A stretch of 64,000 nt of DNA from Aldehydirespirator sp963667505 (GCA_963667505.2 OY763490.2:2728001-2792000); one strand, 5' to 3'. Positions 51,447 through 60,214 are shown, counted from the first letter of the stretch. The notes: generated by a model not told the origin, from the letters alone. Made by a program: numbers and translations.

Positions 51447-51630
51447 GGGCATATGAGGGCTCTGTCAGCGCGCTGTCATAGCCGACAGCTAGACCTATGC
51501 CGCGCTCCGGGATTACAGGTCCGGGGCGGGGAGGAGGTGCATGTTGAGCATGACAAGACAGGCATGACGGCCACGACGGAACGGCACCCGGTTTCGCTCG
51601 TTGTCGTTGTGTCGGTGGTCGGGCGGCCGG

Positions 51631-52032
51631 TCACGTCCCCAACACTGTGAGACCAACGGATCGGGCGGCCTGCGCCTGGCGCACATCGAACGTGAGGAAC
51701 GTGGTCGCTTCTCCGGCCCGCCGGGCCGCAGCCAAATGGAGGGCATCGAGGGAACGGCATAGCGTCTGCTCGGCTATGCGGGCCGCGTCATTGCAGGTGA
51801 CGTCGTCGAGGCTCACGAGCGCGAATGCGTCCAGGTCGGTCTGAGCCTGTCGGCGAGCCGCGAGCAGGTCGTCGCCGTCGAGCAGCCGAGTCAGGTTGCG
51901 GCGAAGCTCCACCTCGGTCAGTCGCGACGTCACCAGCACGGGATCGGTGGCCATGAGCTCCTCGGCCACACGGGAGTCGCGCTCCGCGACGTAGCGCTTC
52001 AGCAGGGCGCTGGTGTCCACGTACAGGGTCAT
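51631..52032 (-). CDS. vapC: VapC-like PIN-domain toxin
   Basis: 133-aa PIN ribonuclease: YVDTSALLKRYV (first Asp), TEVELRRNLTR (Glu), SLDALHLAAA (Asp) and FLTFDVRQAQAARSVGL (late Asp). ATG 52032 overlaps the antitoxin stop by 4 bases (ATGA). Confidence 0.87.
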   Translation of the reverse strand: MTLYVDTSALLKRYVAERDSRVAEELMATDPVLVTSRLTEVELRRNLTRLLDGDDLLAARRQAQTDLDAFALVSLDDVTCNDAARIAEQTLCRSLDALHLAAARRAGEATTFLTFDVRQAQAARSVGLTVLGT

Positions 52033-52283
52033 CCCCGGTCCTCGTCGAGCACTTCGGCGACGCTTCTACGCGCCGAGAAGCGCACGGCAGGTTCCAGGCG
52101 GGTCCGGGACGCGGGCGTGATCCAGCCCTCCTCGATGCCTCGCTCGACCGTCGAGGCGCCCTCTAGCCCGACGAGGCGCGCCACGGGCCTTCCCCGGTCG
52201 GTGACCACGATCTGCTCGCCGTCCGCGGCTCGGCTGACGTACTCGGACAGCTTGGCCTTGAGTTCCCGTATTCCGACAGACAT
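52029..52283 (-). CDS. Phd/YefM-family antitoxin
   Basis: 84-aa antitoxin. N-terminal Phd fold MSVGIRELKAKLSEYVSRAADGEQIVVTDRGRPVARLV, then a toxin-binding tail. First gene of the Phd/VapC pair, directly behind a long inverted repeat. Confidence 0.87.
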   Translation of the reverse strand: MSVGIRELKAKLSEYVSRAADGEQIVVTDRGRPVARLVGLEGASTVERGIEEGWITPASRTRLEPAVRFSARRSVAEVLDEDRG

Positions 52284-52284
52284 G

Positions 52285-52312
52285 TAGTCACATTATCAAC
52301 CGAGTGTGACTA
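52285..52312. promoter_or_regulatory. operator-like inverted repeat upstream of the Phd/VapC pair
   Basis: TAGTCACA (52285-52292) and TGTGACTA (52305-52312) are perfect 8-bp arms with a 12-base spacer, just before the antitoxin start (52283). Typical position for Phd autorepression. Confidence 0.65.
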
Positions 52313-52363
52313 TATCAATGCGCCCCAACCAAGCCGGGCGGAGCCCAAACCCCTGCTCGCGTC

Positions 52364-52837
52364 TCAGATCACGGTGCGATCGCCGCAGCGCTTCACGGAG
52401 ATGTCGACGACTCGGCCTCGCCAACGAAGCGGCCGCCGCAGGCGCTGCAAGTCCTGAGTACGCACCCCACGCTTGGAAGCGAACAGAGCGTAAGGCTTGC
52501 AACTGCGGGCGGCTGCGAACATCGGGGCCTCGGCGAGGGTCCGCAGCCCGGCCTCCGCTTGAGACCTCGCTGCCCTGTCCATCGTGCGTTGGACCTCGAC
52601 GACGATCCATTCGCAGGCCCCGTTCCGCTCCCGGAGCACGAGCAGGTCGGGGCGTGTGTCGTTGGGTCCGTAGGCCCGGCACTTATCGCAGTCGATGGCG
52701 AGCCGGAGGCCTCGGATGTTCAGGCGACATCCTTGGTGACGGATTTGGCGCGTGCCGTCATCGGACGCATCCAGGCGATCCTGGACGAAACATCCACATC
52801 CGCGATGAGCCTCGCGGATGCTGGCGGCGTCGATCAC
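52364..52837 (-). CDS. hypothetical nuclease-like protein paired with an ATPase
   Basis: 157-aa protein. RPDLLVLRERNGACEWIVVEVQRTM resembles the D...ExK/Q core of PD-(D/E)XK nucleases, with Gln where Lys is usual; several Cys (GCGCF, DCDKC) could bind metal. Its ATG overlaps the stop of the ATPase gene (ATGA at 52834), so the two are one unit. I do not recognise the family; the nuclease idea rests on one motif. Confidence 0.55.
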   Translation of the reverse strand: MIDAASIREAHRGCGCFVQDRLDASDDGTRQIRHQGCRLNIRGLRLAIDCDKCRAYGPNDTRPDLLVLRERNGACEWIVVEVQRTMDRAARSQAEAGLRTLAEAPMFAAARSCKPYALFASKRGVRTQDLQRLRRPLRWRGRVVDISVKRCGDRTVI

Positions 52838-54351
52838 GCGAGGCTGTCGAGAAGATGCGACGTGTCGTCCGACTGCTCGGTGGCCACGTCTACGTATTCG
52901 TCCTCCGGGATGCCCCAGTCGGCATCGATAGCCACCTGCGTAACGGTGACAGGCTCACCAGGCTCTAGGCGATGGAACCGGTGCACGGCAATGTCGTCCA
53001 GGCTCAGGCGATCGCTGACTTCATAGCCTCGATCCGCATCCTCGGAGTCGAGATCCTGCCGCTTCCCCAGCAGCAGGCAGTTCGACAGTTCGTGGATCAG
53101 CACCGGACTGTGCGTAGCGCACAGGACGCTCACTCCCTCGTCCACCAGGCGAACGAGCACGCGGGCCACGAGCCGGATCGCCTCGGGGTGAAGATGCGAC
53201 TCCGGCTCATCGATGATGAGCAGGTCGCCTGACACGACGATGCGGTCTATCCACATGGCCAACGGAGCCAGGTCGGCCACCATGGACGACGCCCGCCGTA
53301 TAGGCACGCGATGCCCGGCCTGCTCATAGCCGAGCGTGGGTACGAGGTCGTCACCTGATCCTGCGTAGATCTGTCCGTCCATAAGTTGCGCAAGCAGGCT
53401 CAGGGATCCAGTGGTGGCCGCTCTCGTCTTCCGACGCAGCCTCTGAGGAAGGCGGCGCCAGCGATCACGCGTGCGTGTTCCGAGGAGTCCGGCCAGCGAT
53501 GAGATGAAGTCGAGGGCAACACCGTCGAGAGCTGGATCGCGGACCGTGGGCAGACCGAGGCTCTCCCGCTCGAGCTCAAGCCGAAGCCTGACGACATCGG
53601 TCCAAGCATTGAGGAGCCCTGACCGTCCGGCAGGCAGGTAGTGGGCGCGTCCAACTAGGCCCGAACTCCTCAGGAAGCCATGCCAGGCGTCCGACCGCAA
53701 GGCTCGAGAAGCCCGCTCGTTCAGCCGCGCCTCTATGTCGGCATCCTCGTCGGACGATTGCATGAAGCGGGTTGTGAGAACATCGGGGTCGTAGTCGAGC
53801 AGGTCAAGGGCGACCGTCACATCCGCGCCGACATCGGGAGCGGGCGTCCCGTTGGTGCCGAATAGGCAGGTGTTCCGACCTTCGAGGTGCTGGAGATGCA
53901 ACTCGACTGAGAGGGGCTGCGACTGATCCCATCTCTTGAGTTCGCTAATCGAGGGAACACCGAAGGTCGAGCACAACTGCGGCTCCAGCGATCGGCCCAC
54001 ATCGCTGAGCGTCTGGGTGGTCCACGTCGTGGCCTTGGCTCGCACTGCTTGAGGCAAGTCTCCGAGCTGAAGGTGCAGGTAGTCGGGTGGGCCGTCGGTG
54101 ATGTCAGGCTCCTGAGACGCCCGTTGCCGGAGCAGATCTCCTAGGGCACTGCGCTCCTCGGCGGTCAACGGCGTCGAGGCGCTGCGGCGAGGGTCGTGGA
54201 CGGCGCGGCGGGCGGCGTAGAGGGCCTGGGCGAGGTAGGTCTTGCCCGTGTTGTTCCGACCGATCAGGACGGTCAGGGGCTTCAGCGCGACGTTGGCGTG
54301 CCGGAGCGGCCCCAGGTTGTCGATCACAAGCCGGAGATCGGCCCTCGTCAC
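52834..54351 (-). CDS. AAA/SMC-like ATPase (AAA_15/OLD-type)
   Basis: 505-aa protein. N-terminal LVIDNLGPLRHANVALKPLTVLIGRNNTGKTYLAQAL contains Walker A (GRNNTGKT, near residue 35). C-terminal GDLLIIDEPESHLHPEAIRLVARVLVRLVDEGVSVLCATHSPVLIHEL contains Walker B and the H-loop, as in RecF/OLD/AbiEii-like ATPases. There is no TOPRIM domain. GTG 54351. With the nuclease-like partner this looks like a small two-gene defence-type module, next to a toxin-antitoxin pair. Confidence 0.75.
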   Translation of the reverse strand: MTRADLRLVIDNLGPLRHANVALKPLTVLIGRNNTGKTYLAQALYAARRAVHDPRRSASTPLTAEERSALGDLLRQRASQEPDITDGPPDYLHLQLGDLPQAVRAKATTWTTQTLSDVGRSLEPQLCSTFGVPSISELKRWDQSQPLSVELHLQHLEGRNTCLFGTNGTPAPDVGADVTVALDLLDYDPDVLTTRFMQSSDEDADIEARLNERASRALRSDAWHGFLRSSGLVGRAHYLPAGRSGLLNAWTDVVRLRLELERESLGLPTVRDPALDGVALDFISSLAGLLGTRTRDRWRRLPQRLRRKTRAATTGSLSLLAQLMDGQIYAGSGDDLVPTLGYEQAGHRVPIRRASSMVADLAPLAMWIDRIVVSGDLLIIDEPESHLHPEAIRLVARVLVRLVDEGVSVLCATHSPVLIHELSNCLLLGKRQDLDSEDADRGYEVSDRLSLDDIAVHRFHRLEPGEPVTVTQVAIDADWGIPEDEYVDVATEQSDDTSHLLDSLA

Positions 54352-54703
54352 GGTCGCTCCGCAGGGGGTGTCCGGGAAGCCACCTTGACAGGCTATCCCT
54401 CGAGCGGGGCGCGAGCCCCGCCCTGCCTGCGCCAGCCGCGCAGTTCCGTCGTCCGAACCACAGCAGTGCGATGGCTTTGACGTCGAGCTTCTCGACTGGT
54501 CTGAGCGCTACCCGATGACCCGATGAGATTGAGGTCCGGCCGTGATAGGACTCCACGAGCAGATCGAGGCCGACCCGCGATACCTACGCGAGCATCCGAT
54601 GACGCTCCTCGTGGTCTGTCGCTCAAATGACCGCGCGGCCCTCACGCTCCCTGAGCAGGTGTCATTGCCCGCGAGGCGCCCCGATGGTTTGGGCGACGCA
54701 GCA
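54352..54703. other. gene-poor stretch of about 350 bases
   Basis: No frame here has convincing coding character. A 62-codon plus-strand frame (54542-54730) starts with GTG but overlaps the end of the next gene and shows no motif. No repeat or strong hairpin was noticed. Confidence 0.4.
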
Positions 54704-55405
54704 CTAGAGCTGGGAGGGGAGGTTTGGTAGGGGGACTACCTCGGCTTGGGGGGTCTCTATGTGGCCTTCGGGGAGCATGAAGCGCCAGTAGACGATGCCG
54801 AAGGTGCGGCCCTCGGTGTCGAGCCAGTTGGGGACGCCGGGGTCGGTGTGGGCGATCACTGCGGTGAAGCGGACGTCGGTGTCGGCGACGGTCTGGGCCC
54901 GGTTGAGCGAGACCGGCCTCGACGCGTAGTCGAGGGTCTGGAGGTGGCGGTTCCACAGGCACACGTTGCCGTAGCGGCACTGCGGCCAGCGGGCCCGGAT
55001 CACCAGCGCCTCCTCCGGGCCGAGCACGAACGGGGCCATGGCGTAGGCGGAATCGAAGGCGGCCAGGCCGAGCACGTAGACGGCGCCCTTGGTCTCGCCG
55101 GTCACCCGGTAGGCGTGGTCGGCCGACACCGGGGCGTCGAAGTAGACGGCGTCGGGGTTATCGCCCAGCACCTTGCGGTCGGCGCTGACGATGCGGTGGA
55201 ACCGGGGGGCGGCCGGATCGCGCTCGAACAGCCCGACCAGGCCCCACTGCAGCATGTGCATGAGGGCCCGGTGGGCGCCGACCACATCGTCGGGGGTGTG
55301 CAGGTTCCACTCAGGCGACGCCCAACGCTCGTCGGCCTCGCCGAGCAGGTGGATCAGCTCGTGCAGCGCCCGACGGGTCTGGGTGTCGAGCGGATGCTCA
55401 GCCAC
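54704..55405 (-). CDS. DUF1214-domain protein
   Basis: 233-aa protein with the DUF1214-like C-terminal region VCLWNRHLQTLDYASRPVSLNRAQTV...WLDTEGRTFGIVYWRFMLPEG. GTG 55405 is preferred because CAGGAG lies 6 bases upstream; the frame stays open into the 50-bp repeat at 55420, which is therefore 15 bases upstream of the start. Function unknown; relatives occur beside steroid/lipid and aromatic catabolism genes. Confidence 0.72.
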   Translation of the reverse strand: MAEHPLDTQTRRALHELIHLLGEADERWASPEWNLHTPDDVVGAHRALMHMLQWGLVGLFERDPAAPRFHRIVSADRKVLGDNPDAVYFDAPVSADHAYRVTGETKGAVYVLGLAAFDSAYAMAPFVLGPEEALVIRARWPQCRYGNVCLWNRHLQTLDYASRPVSLNRAQTVADTDVRFTAVIAHTDPGVPNWLDTEGRTFGIVYWRFMLPEGHIETPQAEVVPLPNLPSQL

Positions 55406-55419
55406 AAGCGGCTCCTGCC

Positions 55420-55469
55420 GAAATTGGGGACGAAATGGGCCTTGGACGCCCACAATCGGCACCAAATTC
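55420..55469 (+). repeat. 50-bp terminal-inverted-repeat element, type A, copy 6 (diverged)
   Basis: GAAATTGG ... CCAAATTC; the interior has diverged most (GACGAAATGGGCCTTGGACG, CCCACAATCGGCA) but length, ends and orientation are kept. It lies in the leader of the DUF1214 gene. Confidence 0.7.
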
Positions 55470-55501
55470 GGGGGAGGGTGCGACTGCTAGGACGGGCCGA
55501 G

Positions 55502-55538
55502 CATATTGCCCATACAGGACAATATGGTAAGACCATAT
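55502..55538. promoter_or_regulatory. two overlapping palindromes upstream of the EamA gene
   Basis: CATATTG (55502-55508) pairs with CAATATG (55520-55526), and ATATGGT (55522-55528) pairs with ACCATAT (55532-55538), all perfect. AT-rich within GC-rich DNA and 33 bases before the EamA start, this looks like an operator and promoter. Confidence 0.55.
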
Positions 55539-55570
55539 CGACTTGGGGCCGGTTGTCTCGGGGGGGTGCG

Positions 55571-56476
55571 TTGACTGGGAATGAGCTGGCTGGGGCGCGG
55601 GCGGCTACTGCTTGGGGGATCGGCTGGGTCGCTCTGGGCGTGTCGCTGATCGGGACGATCGGGACGGCCGCCGCGCTGGGGCCCGACTCGCTGAGCGCCT
55701 ACGCGACGGGAGCGTGGCGGGGGGTGATCGGCGCGCTCGGGCTGGTGGCGGTGTCGACGCTGCGGGGCCAGGCGTTCTGGCGCTACCGGCTGCCGGCCCG
55801 CTGGGTGGTGCTCGGAGGGCTGGGGGTGGCGGCCAGCCAGTTGGCGTTCTTCGAGGCGATGGCCCGCACCGGCGTGGCCGTCGGGACGCTGGTGGCCATC
55901 GGCGTGGGGCCGCTGATGGCCGGCGTGATCGACTGGCTCGCCTACAGGCGGCGGCCCGACCGGCGCTGGCTGGTCGGGATGGCGGTGGCGCTGGCCGGGG
56001 TGACGCTGCTGTCGGGCGGGGCCGAGGACGTGGTGTGGAGCGGGGTGGCCATCGCGGTGGTGGCCGGCAGCGGCATCCCGTGCCAGGGGTTCGCTGCTCA
56101 GCAGCTGATGAGGGACCGGCCGCTGGTGACCTCCATGGCCACCGTGCTGAGCGCGGGCTCGATCGTGCTGCTGCCGACGGCGCTGGGGGCGTGGGACTCG
56201 GCGTTCGCCTCGGTGGAGTCGGCCTCGACGGTGCTGTATCTGGGTCTGGTGACGGTGACGCTGGCCCACTCGCTGTGGGGGGCAGGCCTCAAGCGCCTCA
56301 GCCTGAGCGTGGCGGTGGTGGTGGGGCTGCTGGAGCCGGCGGTGGCGGCCACGCTCGCGATGACCGTACTGTCGGAGCCGGCCACGACAGCCCTGATCGT
56401 GGGCATCTGCATGGTGATCGCCGGAGTGGCGGTCACGTCGCTGAGCCCAGCCGCCACCAAGACCGGCCGCGCCTAG
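55571..56476 (+). CDS. EamA/DMT-family transporter
   Basis: 301-aa membrane protein with ten hydrophobic segments in two EamA repeats (each about 140 aa). The first includes GLGVAASQLAFFEAMARTGVAVGTLVAIGVGPL, the second GLVTVTLAHSLWGAGLKRLSLSVAVVVGLLEPAVAATLAMTVLSE. TTG 55571 (then TGNELAGARAATAWG) is the likely start. Probably an exporter of a small metabolite; regulated by the palindromes just upstream. Confidence 0.85.
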   Translation: MTGNELAGARAATAWGIGWVALGVSLIGTIGTAAALGPDSLSAYATGAWRGVIGALGLVAVSTLRGQAFWRYRLPARWVVLGGLGVAASQLAFFEAMARTGVAVGTLVAIGVGPLMAGVIDWLAYRRRPDRRWLVGMAVALAGVTLLSGGAEDVVWSGVAIAVVAGSGIPCQGFAAQQLMRDRPLVTSMATVLSAGSIVLLPTALGAWDSAFASVESASTVLYLGLVTVTLAHSLWGAGLKRLSLSVAVVVGLLEPAVAATLAMTVLSEPATTALIVGICMVIAGVAVTSLSPAATKTGRA

Positions 56477-56484
56477 GCGGGGCT

Positions 56485-56595
56485 GGCCTCATCGAGATCC
56501 GGTCCAAGCCCGGGACGTACGTGGCCAGCATCAACCGGCCCGAGTCCGAGGACGGGCTCCATGTCCGAACTGCTCTCGAGGTGGTCGCCGTGCGC
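56485..56595 (+). pseudogene. fragment of a GntR-FCD regulator gene
   Basis: 37 codons, GLIEIRSKPGTYVASINR...LHVRTALEVVAVR, match residues about 65-100 of the GntR protein at 49743-50426 with five differences. There is no start, no rest of the HTH or FCD domain, and a non-homologous continuation. This is a relic of a second copy of that regulator gene. Confidence 0.75.
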
Positions 56596-56786
56596 CTAGA
56601 CAGCAGCGTCCAGACATGTTTCATCACAGGCGTAGATCGGCTCTGTCAGAAAGTTTTGTTGTGTTTCGGTTTGTGTCAGTGTTCGAGGGGTGCTAGGGTT
56701 CGCTTGGAGGTCATGTGACGGACGTTGCGGCACGAGGTCGTGGCACGGCGGTCGCCGCATGGAGGAGTTGGCATCGAGGAGTTGGC

Positions 56787-57350
56787 ATGGAGGTGACGGT
56801 GACGACGGTGGTGATAATCCTCGGCGGGTCCTTCGGCGCGATGTTCGCGGCGATGGTGTCGGTGATGTTCTTCTCGATCCGCACGCAGCACCGCGACAAC
56901 CTCGACACCCGCCAGCTGATCGCGGACACCAACCTGGAGACCCGACAGGAAACGACTCGCCAGATCGACCGGCTCGGCGACCGGCTCAGCAGCGAGCTGG
57001 CCGAGCACAAGCGCATCATGGAGAAGAACCACGACGAGCTCCGGGGCGAGCTCCGGGGCGAGTTCGCGGAGCACAAACGCATCGTGGAGAAGAACCATGA
57101 CGAGCTCCGGGGCGAGTTCGCGGAGCACAAACGCATCGTGGAGAAGAACCATGACGAACTCCGGGGCGAGTTCGCCGAGCACAAGCGCATCGTGGAGAAG
57201 AACCACGGCAAGGTGGTCGAGAGCCTCAGCGACGCCCGCGAGCGCCAGGCCCGCATAGAGGGCCACCTGCGGATCCCGCCGCCGTCCCCGCCGCAGACAC
57301 CGGACCCCGCCGACCAAGACGACCGCGACGGCGAGGCCAACTCCGCCTGA
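56787..57350 (+). CDS. membrane-anchored coiled-coil protein with 18-residue tandem repeats
   Basis: About 187-aa protein. N-terminal transmembrane helix (TTVVIILGGSFGAMFAAMVSVMFF), then a charged coiled coil containing four copies of an 18-residue unit HKRIVEKNHDELRGEFAE (residues about 90-160), and a Pro/Asp-rich tail. ATG 56787; the stretch GGAGGAGTTGGCAT before it is itself partly duplicated. Function unknown. The gene at 62849-63753 has a similar plan (membrane helix plus repetitive coiled coil). Confidence 0.65.
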   Translation: MEVTVTTVVIILGGSFGAMFAAMVSVMFFSIRTQHRDNLDTRQLIADTNLETRQETTRQIDRLGDRLSSELAEHKRIMEKNHDELRGELRGEFAEHKRIVEKNHDELRGEFAEHKRIVEKNHDELRGEFAEHKRIVEKNHGKVVESLSDARERQARIEGHLRIPPPSPPQTPDPADQDDRDGEANSA

Positions 57351-57950
57351 ACACCCACGACCGCGACGGCGAGGCCAACTCCGGAGCGCTGCTTGGGGTC
57401 GCGGCTACGGCAGTGGAAGGGCCGCTCCACGGCTGGCGTCGTCACTGTTGTGGTGGCGGGAGCGCTGCTTGGGGTCGCGGCTACGGCAGTGGAAGGGCCG
57501 CTCCGCGGCCGGTGTCGTCGCTGTTGTGGTGGCGGGAGCGCTGCTTGGGGTCGCGGCTACGGCAGTGGAAGGGCCGCTCCGTGGCCGGCGTCGTCACTGA
57601 GGTGATGTTGGGAGCGCTGCTTGGGGTCGCGGCTGCGGACGCGGTCCGGGCGATGGGTGGGCGGCGGCTCCCGTGGCGGGAGTTGGTCGCCCTAGGTGCG
57701 GGGAGCGACCTGTGGGGTGATGTGAGCGTTTGTGGCTGGCGATCACGACGGCGAGGCCTGGCGAAGACGGCGGCGACAGCTACGGCGGGGCTAACGCCGC
57801 CTGAGCGGCCGCAGACACCGGGCCCCGCTGGCGAAGACGGCGGCGAAGACGGCGGTGGGGGTAATGCCGGTTGAGCGTCCGGCGATCACGACCGCGAGGC
57901 CTGGCGAAGACGGCGGCGACAGCTACGGCGGGGCTAACGCCGCTTAGGTG
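57351..57950. repeat. tandem-repeat region: 76-bp units and decayed copies of the coiled-coil gene end
   Basis: Units starting GGAGCGCTGCTTGGGG at 57383, 57459, 57535 and (partial) 57611 have an exact 76-bp period, which is not a multiple of three, so no single protein frame explains them. Downstream, 57738-57800 and 57881-57947 are near copies of each other, and 57809-57874 resembles the 3' end of the coiled-coil gene (CCGCAGACACCGG...). I see no credible gene here. Confidence 0.7.
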
Positions 57951-57992
57951 TGTCTCATGGCCCGTGCGGGTGGGGGGCCGACTGGGCGGGGG

Positions 57993-60035
57993 TTATGTGA
58001 GTAGGTACCAGTCTGTTCGGTCGCGTGGGTTGTTGGGGTCGCGTGACGCCCATCCGAGCAAGAAGATGCTGGCGCTGTCGTCGTCCTGCTCGTTGGCGAG
58101 GATGCTCTCGAACAGGCCCAGGGTGACGACGACGCCATCGACACGGAAACGGTCGTTGCTGTCATAGACCAGCACTCGGGGACTGCCGCCACCAGCGACC
58201 AAGTCCACAACCACCTCGTCGCGCTGGATGTTGGAGGCGATCAGCTCGTAGTGGCCGCCGCTCGTAGTGACCTCGAGGCCAACTCCTGGCTCCGATGCCC
58301 AGATCATCTTGGATGTCGCGGTCGGCGAGTTGTTCACACCCGCGAAGGATGCGGTGAGGTTCTCGATGCTGCCCGAGGTGGCTGTGTGGGTGTAGGGGAT
58401 TCGGGCCGTGCCGTTGGAGTTGGTCGCCACGAACGTGTCGGGGAAGTCGGAGTAGGGGCTGTCGCTGGTGACCTCCACCTCGGTACCGGCCAGCGGCTTG
58501 CCGAACTGGTCGGCCACATGAGCGACCACCACGTTGCTGCCCGGCAGCGAGCCCGACCTTGCAGCCCTCCGGTACTTGGCCTGATTGACCAGATCGATGG
58601 ACGTCGCCACCGAAGCCGCGTCAGTGAACCGGAGTTCCACATTGTTGACTGCCGTGGTGAGCGGAGGGCTCTTGCCGACCGCCGTCACCGTGTAGCGCCA
58701 CAGGACCTCGTCGGCGGCGATGTCTCCCGTGTCGGCAAGATCCGGGTCGGCGCCGGTCAGCGTGAACTCGATCTTGCCGAAGCTGTCGACCTCGAACACT
58801 TCGGTGGTCCTCAGTCGAAGGGTGCCGAATTCGTCGGCGGGACCGTCGATGCTCTGGAATTGCTCCCTTCTGATGCTGTAGGAGGCTCCGCCGGCGGGCG
58901 GGACGGCACGCAGGCCGTTGATGCCGACCAACTGCACGGTGACGGTGACGGTGCTGCCGAAGGGGGCATAGGTGGCACCCTCGGGCAAGTCGGTGCTGAC
59001 CTTGGCGTCAGTGGCCTCAACGCCCAGGGTGCTCACCTCGGCACGGGCGAGCCGCTCGTCACCGTTCCTGACAGTTGCTCCCAAGTCCCCGGTCCACGCC
59101 CACACGGTGACATGCGGCTCGTCTGTGAGAGCGAGCGCGAAGGTGTAGTCCCCACCAGGTCCTGATACTGGGTCGAGCACATCGATGTCGCAGGCTCTGC
59201 CGCCAGTCGCCACCACCTGAGAACTGCACGAGCCGTCGTTACGGAAAGCTCGGCCCGTCTGAGAGGAAGCGATCGAGAAGATGTCGAGCCTTGCGCTCGG
59301 GACGGGGGCGTAAGCGGCGTTGCGCACCGACACGATCACCTCGCCGGGGAGATACAGCTGGATCGAGACGCCCGCCGGTCGAGCGGTGGTGTGAGCGAGG
59401 GCGCGGGTGATGAACGCGGCCATCGCGCCGCGAGTGACGGGCGCCTCCGGAGAGAAGGCTCCGCCTCCGGTGCCCTGGGCCACGCCCAGTTCGTACAGCG
59501 CGCTGGCGGCGCTGTCGGTGACCCGGTTGTAGGGGCCGTAGCGCACGTCGGGGAAAAAGTCGTCGGGCACTGACCCGCCGACGGTGAAGGTGCCGTCCCT
59601 GGCCGTGGCCACGTTGACAGGCGAGCCTGAGGTGGTCGCGGCGGCCAGGAGCCGGGCGATGAGCAGGGCCATGTCGGCACGGTTGACGGGGTCGCTGCCG
59701 GTGGTGGCGAAGTCGCCCACGACCGTGGAAGCGTCGCTGACGCCGGCGATGCCGGCGGCTCGTCGCATGAACAGCACCATCTCAGCCCGAGCGATGTCGT
59801 CGTCGGGCTTGAAGGTGCCGTCCTCGTAGCCGATCGTCACCCCGTAGTAGGCGAGGCAGTTGATGGCCGCCCGGAAGAAGTGCCTCTCGGACACGTCGGG
59901 GAACATCCGATCCTCGGTGGCGTCGCCGACGCACGCCGTCATCGAGGTCGCGTGGTCGGGAGTGGCCTTGGCCGCAGCCGCCGAGGACGACCCGACGGCC
60001 AAGAGCGCAGCCACCAAGGCACCCGACACGAACAC
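57993..60035 (-). CDS. SLH-domain surface protein 1 (5' frameshift suspected)
   Basis: About 680 aa. Three SLH motifs (MFPDVSERHFFRAAINCLAYYGVTIGYEDGTFKPDDDIARAEMV; FFPDVRYGPYNRV...; GTGGGAFSPEAPVTRGAMAAFITRA) lie in the first 230 residues, then Ig-like beta domains (VVVAHVADQFGKPLAGTEVEVTSD). SLH domains bind secondary cell-wall polymers. The open frame begins at GTG 60035 with a truncated signal peptide. ATG 60075 has an ideal GGAGGAG at 60083-60089 but is one base out of frame; removing one base near 60055 would give MFQPARRQRSVLAV..., a normal signal peptide. Either a sequencing error, a pseudogene or phase variation. Confidence 0.8.
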   Translation of the reverse strand: MFVSGALVAALLAVGSSSAAAAKATPDHATSMTACVGDATEDRMFPDVSERHFFRAAINCLAYYGVTIGYEDGTFKPDDDIARAEMVLFMRRAAGIAGVSDASTVVGDFATTGSDPVNRADMALLIARLLAAATTSGSPVNVATARDGTFTVGGSVPDDFFPDVRYGPYNRVTDSAASALYELGVAQGTGGGAFSPEAPVTRGAMAAFITRALAHTTARPAGVSIQLYLPGEVIVSVRNAAYAPVPSARLDIFSIASSQTGRAFRNDGSCSSQVVATGGRACDIDVLDPVSGPGGDYTFALALTDEPHVTVWAWTGDLGATVRNGDERLARAEVSTLGVEATDAKVSTDLPEGATYAPFGSTVTVTVQLVGINGLRAVPPAGGASYSIRREQFQSIDGPADEFGTLRLRTTEVFEVDSFGKIEFTLTGADPDLADTGDIAADEVLWRYTVTAVGKSPPLTTAVNNVELRFTDAASVATSIDLVNQAKYRRAARSGSLPGSNVVVAHVADQFGKPLAGTEVEVTSDSPYSDFPDTFVATNSNGTARIPYTHTATSGSIENLTASFAGVNNSPTATSKMIWASEPGVGLEVTTSGGHYELIASNIQRDEVVVDLVAGGGSPRVLVYDSNDRFRVDGVVVTLGLFESILANEQDDDSASIFLLGWASRDPNNPRDRTDWYLLT

Positions 60036-60108
60036 CGCAAGGACCGAGCGCTGCCTTCCTCGCTGGCTGGAACATGGGGTTACTCCTCCGTGTTGGCCGG
60101 GTTACGCC

Positions 60109-60142
60109 GAGAAGGCCCCGGCTTGATCGCCGGGGCCTTCTC
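60109..60142 (-). terminator. strong 13-bp hairpin downstream of SLH gene 2
   Basis: GAGAAGGCCCCGG (60109-60121) and CCGGGGCCTTCTC (60130-60142) pair perfectly around an 8-base loop, between the two SLH genes. There is no long T-tract. Probably the terminator of the upstream (minus-strand) SLH gene. Confidence 0.65.
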
Positions 60143-60214
60143 GGGGTTGGTGGTTGAATCAGGCAGAAGGGATGGCACCAAGGTCACGAGACCCGATGCG
60201 CCCGCCCCTGCGGG

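Noticed and set aside
54542..54730. 62-codon plus-strand ORF
   Set aside because: No ribosome-binding site, no motif, and it overlaps the convergent DUF1214 gene.
57413..57874. 153-codon frame through the 76-bp repeats
   Set aside because: The repeat period is not a multiple of three, so the peptide changes frame from unit to unit; composition is not protein-like.
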